This document shows, one piece after another, positions 6,901-8,605 of a stretch of 8,605 nt of DNA. This stretch comes from DATHXC01 sp041662005 (GTDB lineage: Bacteria > Pseudomonadota > Gammaproteobacteria > Burkholderiales > Methylophilaceae). Location: contig JBAZTJ010000113.1 of NCBI GenBank assembly GCA_041662005.1, positions 1 through 8,605 on the forward strand. The letters are read 5' to 3'. The first letter of the stretch is position 1; each line of letters starts with the position of its first letter. The translations under genes were made by a program, and so were the position numbers. The notes beneath the pieces were generated by a model that ran no database searches, was not told the DNA's origin, and was given only the letters and a program-made list of their open reading frames with translations.

Positions 6901-7482
6901 CTGGAAGCCATCGTTTTTGATGCGGGTTCCGCGACCCTTGCCCCGCAGGAGCAGGAAAAACTTAAAACCATTGCCGGTGCCATCAGCAAGCGCCCGACGC
7001 TAACGCTCAAGATCAGCCCGACATTTGACCATGTGGCAGATACTGCCGGTCTGCAGGAGCTGGCGACGCGTCGCGACGTGCTCAAGGAGATGGGCCTGAA
7101 GTTACCGCCAGGTGAGCAGCCTGGCCCGATTGATCTCAATAATCCAAAAGTACAGTCGGCTATAGAAGTCTTGTTGAAAGAGCGCAGCGGCGGGGGGCGT
7201 AACCTGAAAATGGTGAATGCCCTCAAGGGGTATTTCAAGAAATCCAACCCGGAAGACATGCCCAAGTACAGTGAAATGCTGGAGCAACTTAAGTTGACAG
7301 TTACCATATCCGAAGCAGATTTAATTGCGTTGGCCAATGCCAGGGCGCAGGCGATGCAAGGATATTTGGTGGAAAGTGCTGCCATGGACGCCAAGCATAT
7401 TGCCATCAGCGAAACCACCAAGGTGGCGGGCGACGGCAAGATGGTTAACCTTAAAATGGATTTGGCCGTGGCCGGGAAATAG
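3952..7482 (+). CDS. DUF748 / AsmA-superfamily envelope protein
   Basis: A 1176-residue protein of the DUF748 family, related to AsmA, YhdP and TamB. Members are inner-membrane-anchored periplasmic proteins thought to form long beta grooves that help outer-membrane assembly or phospholipid transport; the role of this one is inferred. Residues 1-12 are basic and 13-33 form one membrane helix (IVAITLLAYLAFAYFAV), leaving the rest periplasmic. The body is rich in alternating beta strands. A module recurs four times: a strand ending in LNW or similar (105-124, 365-384, 514-533, 725-744), an Ala/Pro/charged linker, then a strand ending in an acidic turn (145-162, 423-440, 559-576, 773-791). Linker 2 (392-420) is strikingly Lys/Glu/Ser-rich. 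Residues 843-950 resemble the AsmA C-terminal core (LKLEFRNLEMNRLTPYSGKF, then GKLSVDLEYKI). Residues 984-1045 and 1122-1157 look like two halves of an OmpA-like domain. Start is TTG with GGAG upstream. Confidence 0.9.
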   Translation: MKKIKNIVRGKPFSIVAITLLAYLAFAYFAVNPLAKRILPWIAENKLASHLSVEQVKFDPLRLILTIDHLRLTRLNDAPLAGFDRLYLNLETSGLLHFAWRLKDIRLTAPQVTLDIAPDGKLNWADLIAKLNEDKEPDDAGMPRVMIDHILVDRGNIEYADRDRSTPFKAVLQPLGVELDSLSTLPEDRGEYTIVGKLPEQGGTLKWKGDLGLNPLASNGKVDIQGIKLAKLMQVLEGHALPVRLTKGDLATSFTYRFAMAKTEPEPKPVAQLSNLILKLNQVAGELDANAGSPTALEVQGLSLALPQLDFSMQHGTQLTVKGLGVVLQQLTLTRENAPLFKLGEANINAVDFDLASNHLDVGEVLLKDGLVNANRSRDGAIDWQQLVAGLSSTEPAASAQADVPKKLDEKSEKSDKQKPFNFDIGSLQLQRWQAHFQDQQFIHPLGVTIQDMNLGLAVSNRDGGIRVSQLNSRVSGLAVQSSLYPQPAARLESISLENGSVDVASNSVNIGAIVLSGLQAQVLKEARKPLNWQAMLEQPAAVSAKADSKAAQKPGWAWSLERLALENSALHIEDKSTATPVMLDIQNAMLELRNSTQDIAKSRPFKASFQVKQGGTFDASGKLAILPMQADMQVKLAKLALKPFSPYVNQQALLKLNDGTANIGGKLAVRTDKSFSAKFQGGFSVNNLAISEEDTGATFLNWKSVSSDTLKLGLAPNQLHMDEMRIEQPVSKFIIYEDKTLNIKRILRPSPATANAPAQSAAAPADTKDSFPIIVERVRINNAELEFADLSLKPQFGTHINSLSGVVNGLSTNPETTAQVELDGKVDEYGSARIRGSLQPFKATEFTDLKLEFRNLEMNRLTPYSGKFAGRKIESGKLSVDLEYKIKQRQLAGQNKFVLNKLRLGERVESPDALSLPLDLAIALLEDSDGLIDLDLPVSGSLDDPQFSYGKVVWKAFVNVLGKIVTSPFRALGKLLGVSSDKLEAIVFDAGSATLAPQEQEKLKTIAGAISKRPTLTLKISPTFDHVADTAGLQELATRRDVLKEMGLKLPPGEQPGPIDLNNPKVQSAIEVLLKERSGGGRNLKMVNALKGYFKKSNPEDMPKYSEMLEQLKLTVTISEADLIALANARAQAMQGYLVESAAMDAKHIAISETTKVAGDGKMVNLKMDLAVAGK
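5164..5213 (+). other. A-rich segment coding a Lys/Glu/Ser linker in the DUF748 protein
   Basis: About 50 bp with several A4-A6 runs and a repeated GAAAAATC-like unit, unlike the mixed composition on both sides. It encodes residues 405-421 (KKLDEKSEKSDKQKP), a probably unstructured hydrophilic linker between two beta modules. The runs are slippage-prone, so length may vary between strains. Confidence 0.6.
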
Positions 7483-7507
7483 CGGGTTACAAACGCTGAC
7501 TACAAAG

Positions 7508-7539
7508 AAAGAAGGACTAGCCTGGGTTAGTCCTTCTTT
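7508..7539. terminator. Bidirectional Rho-independent terminator between convergent genes
   Basis: AAAGAAGGACTA (7508-7519) and TAGTCCTTCTTT (7528-7539) are perfect 12-bp inverted arms with an 8-nt loop. On the plus strand the stem ends in CTTTATGTTAA; on the minus strand it ends in TTTCTTTGTA, so both carry U-rich tails, though short. It sits 25 bp after the DUF748 stop and 61 bp after the prpD stop, so it should end transcription from both sides. Confidence 0.88.
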
Positions 7540-7585
7540 ATGTTAACTCTCTGTTGCAGTCACCTACAGCTGTTTGCCAACCAGG

Positions 7586-7609
7586 TTAATTCACGGCTAT
7601 TTAATTCAC
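7586..7609 (-). repeat. 9-bp direct repeat spanning the prpD stop
   Basis: TTAATTCAC occurs at 7586-7594 and 7601-7609, with a 15-bp period. On the minus strand each copy reads GTG AAT TAA (Val-Asn-stop) in the prpD frame, so the end of the gene is followed five codons later by an in-frame copy of itself. Confidence 0.6.
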
Positions 7610-8605
7610 AAACATGTCTACAAACTCATGCACCGGCATGGCTTCCAGAGTTGCCTGGTCCAGGCATACCTTGAGTATCTGTTCCTGCTGTTTGGCTGCG
7701 AGGCGGCGGCCGATGTTGGTCTTGAATTTCTTCACCAGTTCCGGGATACCTTCGCCACGACGACGCCTGTGGCCGATCGGGTATTCTACCGCGATATTGT
7801 CGGATTGCGTGCCATCCTTGAATAGCACCTGGATGGCATTGGCAATAGAGCGCTTTTCCGGGTCCAGGTAGTCTTTGGTGTACTCAGGTTTCTCCACGCA
7901 TACCATTTTGTCGCGCAAGGCATCAATACGCGGGTCAGCGGCTACATTGTCTTCATAGTCGGCGGCTGTCAGGTTGCCCTTGAGCAGGCCGATGGCGGTC
8001 ATATACTGGATGCAGTGGTCGCGGTCGGCAGGGTTGGCCAGCGGGCCTTGCTTGTCAATAATGCGGATGGCGGATTCGTGGGTCGTAATCACGATCTTGT
8101 CGATCTGTGCGATTTTTTCCAGCGTATCTACGCGGTTGCAAATTTTGGAGTAAAGCTGGATCGCGCATTCCACCGCGGTCTGGGCATGGAACTCGGCCGG
8201 GAATGAAATCTTGAACAGTACCTGCTCCATCACGTAGGAGCCATAAGGGCGCTGGAACTTGAACGCATTGCCCTTGAACAGCACATCATAAAACCCCCAG
8301 GTCTTGGCGGTGAGCGCGGAGGGGTAGCCCATTTCGCCTTTCATGGTCATCGAGGCCAGGCGTACGGCGCGGCTGGTGGCATCGCCTGCGGCCCAGGATT
8401 TACGCGAGCCGGTATTGGGGCTGTGACGGTAGGTGCGCAAACTTTGGCCGTCTATCCAGGCATTGGATACGGCATTGATGATGTCTTCTTTGGTGCCGCC
8501 CAGCATGCCGGTAACGACGGCGGTGGAGGCGACCTTGACCAGCACTACGTGATCCAGCCCCACGCGGTTGAAGCTGTTTTCCAGGGCGATTACGCCCTGA
8601 ATCTC
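7601..8605 (-). CDS. prpD: 2-methylcitrate dehydratase PrpD, N-terminus outside the window
   Basis: PrpD dehydrates (2S,3S)-2-methylcitrate to 2-methyl-cis-aconitate in the methylcitrate cycle, which turns propionyl-CoA into pyruvate and succinate in the cytoplasm. The frame is open to the right edge; 334 residues are visible and about 150 are missing compared with E. coli PrpD (483). The GTG at 8563 is an internal codon, in FNRVGLDHVVLVKVAS. Strongly family-specific stretches follow: DGQSLRTYRHSPNTGSRKSW, WAAGDATSRAVRLA, YPSALTAKTWGFYDV, FQRPYGSYVMEQVLFKISF, FPAEFHAQTAVE and, near the end, EYPIGHRRRRGEGIPELV, with terminus MPVHEFVDMFVN. No frameshift or missing block is visible. The gene runs into the shared terminator at 7508-7539, so it is the last of its transcript; prpB, prpC or acnD would be expected beyond the right edge. 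Confidence 0.95.
   Translation of the reverse strand, partial: EIQGVIALENSFNRVGLDHVVLVKVASTAVVTGMLGGTKEDIINAVSNAWIDGQSLRTYRHSPNTGSRKSWAAGDATSRAVRLASMTMKGEMGYPSALTAKTWGFYDVLFKGNAFKFQRPYGSYVMEQVLFKISFPAEFHAQTAVECAIQLYSKICNRVDTLEKIAQIDKIVITTHESAIRIIDKQGPLANPADRDHCIQYMTAIGLLKGNLTAADYEDNVAADPRIDALRDKMVCVEKPEYTKDYLDPEKRSIANAIQVLFKDGTQSDNIAVEYPIGHRRRRGEGIPELVKKFKTNIGRRLAAKQQEQILKVCLDQATLEAMPVHEFVDMFVN

Noticed and set aside
7574..7871. Plus-strand frames at 7574-7825, 7614-7871 and 8015-8206
   Set aside because: They are antisense to prpD, which is unmistakable on the minus strand.
8561..8563. GTG start for prpD, giving a 320-residue protein
   Set aside because: The frame continues to the window edge with PrpD-like sequence (IALENSFNR), so the gene is cut by the window, not short.

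Overview
The window looks like ordinary chromosome of a Gram-negative betaproteobacterium. The evidence is a PrpD close to the enterobacterial/betaproteobacterial type, a DUF748 (AsmA-superfamily) envelope protein, a Cfa-type lipid methyltransferase, and roughly balanced base composition judged by eye. A methylotroph of the Methylophilaceae would fit, but that is a guess from gene flavour, not something the sequence proves. No mobile element, tRNA, rRNA or CRISPR array is visible.

Layout, left to right. Positions 1-1397 (+) hold two adjacent transglutaminase-like genes, the first cut by the window edge, separated by 5 bp and probably co-transcribed. Positions 1398-1581 are a control region with two 13-bp odd palindromes, a possible sigma-70 promoter and a small leader hairpin. 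Next come a TTG-started HemD-superfamily gene (1582-2388), a 126-bp gap with a tandem 10-bp repeat, a cyclopropane-fatty-acid-synthase-type methyltransferase (2515-3813), a 138-bp gap, and a very large TTG-started DUF748/AsmA-like gene (3952-7482). A perfect 12-bp-stem terminator (7508-7539) separates this from the convergent prpD (minus strand, 7601 to the right edge, 5' end outside the window).

The genes do not form one pathway. The transglutaminase pair may be the end of a cluster continuing to the left, and prpD is the last gene of a propionate (methylcitrate cycle) operon continuing to the right. Cfa and the DUF748 protein both concern the cell envelope: one modifies membrane phospholipid acyl chains, and the other belongs to a superfamily tied to outer-membrane lipid traffic. 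They are separated by a gap and need not be co-regulated. The HemD-like gene stands apart from any visible haem gene and is probably a paralogue rather than the housekeeping hemD.

The observations most worth a second look are the fourfold internal repeat and split OmpA-like tail of the DUF748 protein, the orphan HemD-like protein with its palindrome-rich upstream region, and the transglutaminase pair at the left edge. I see no clear evidence of a wholly new multi-gene system.
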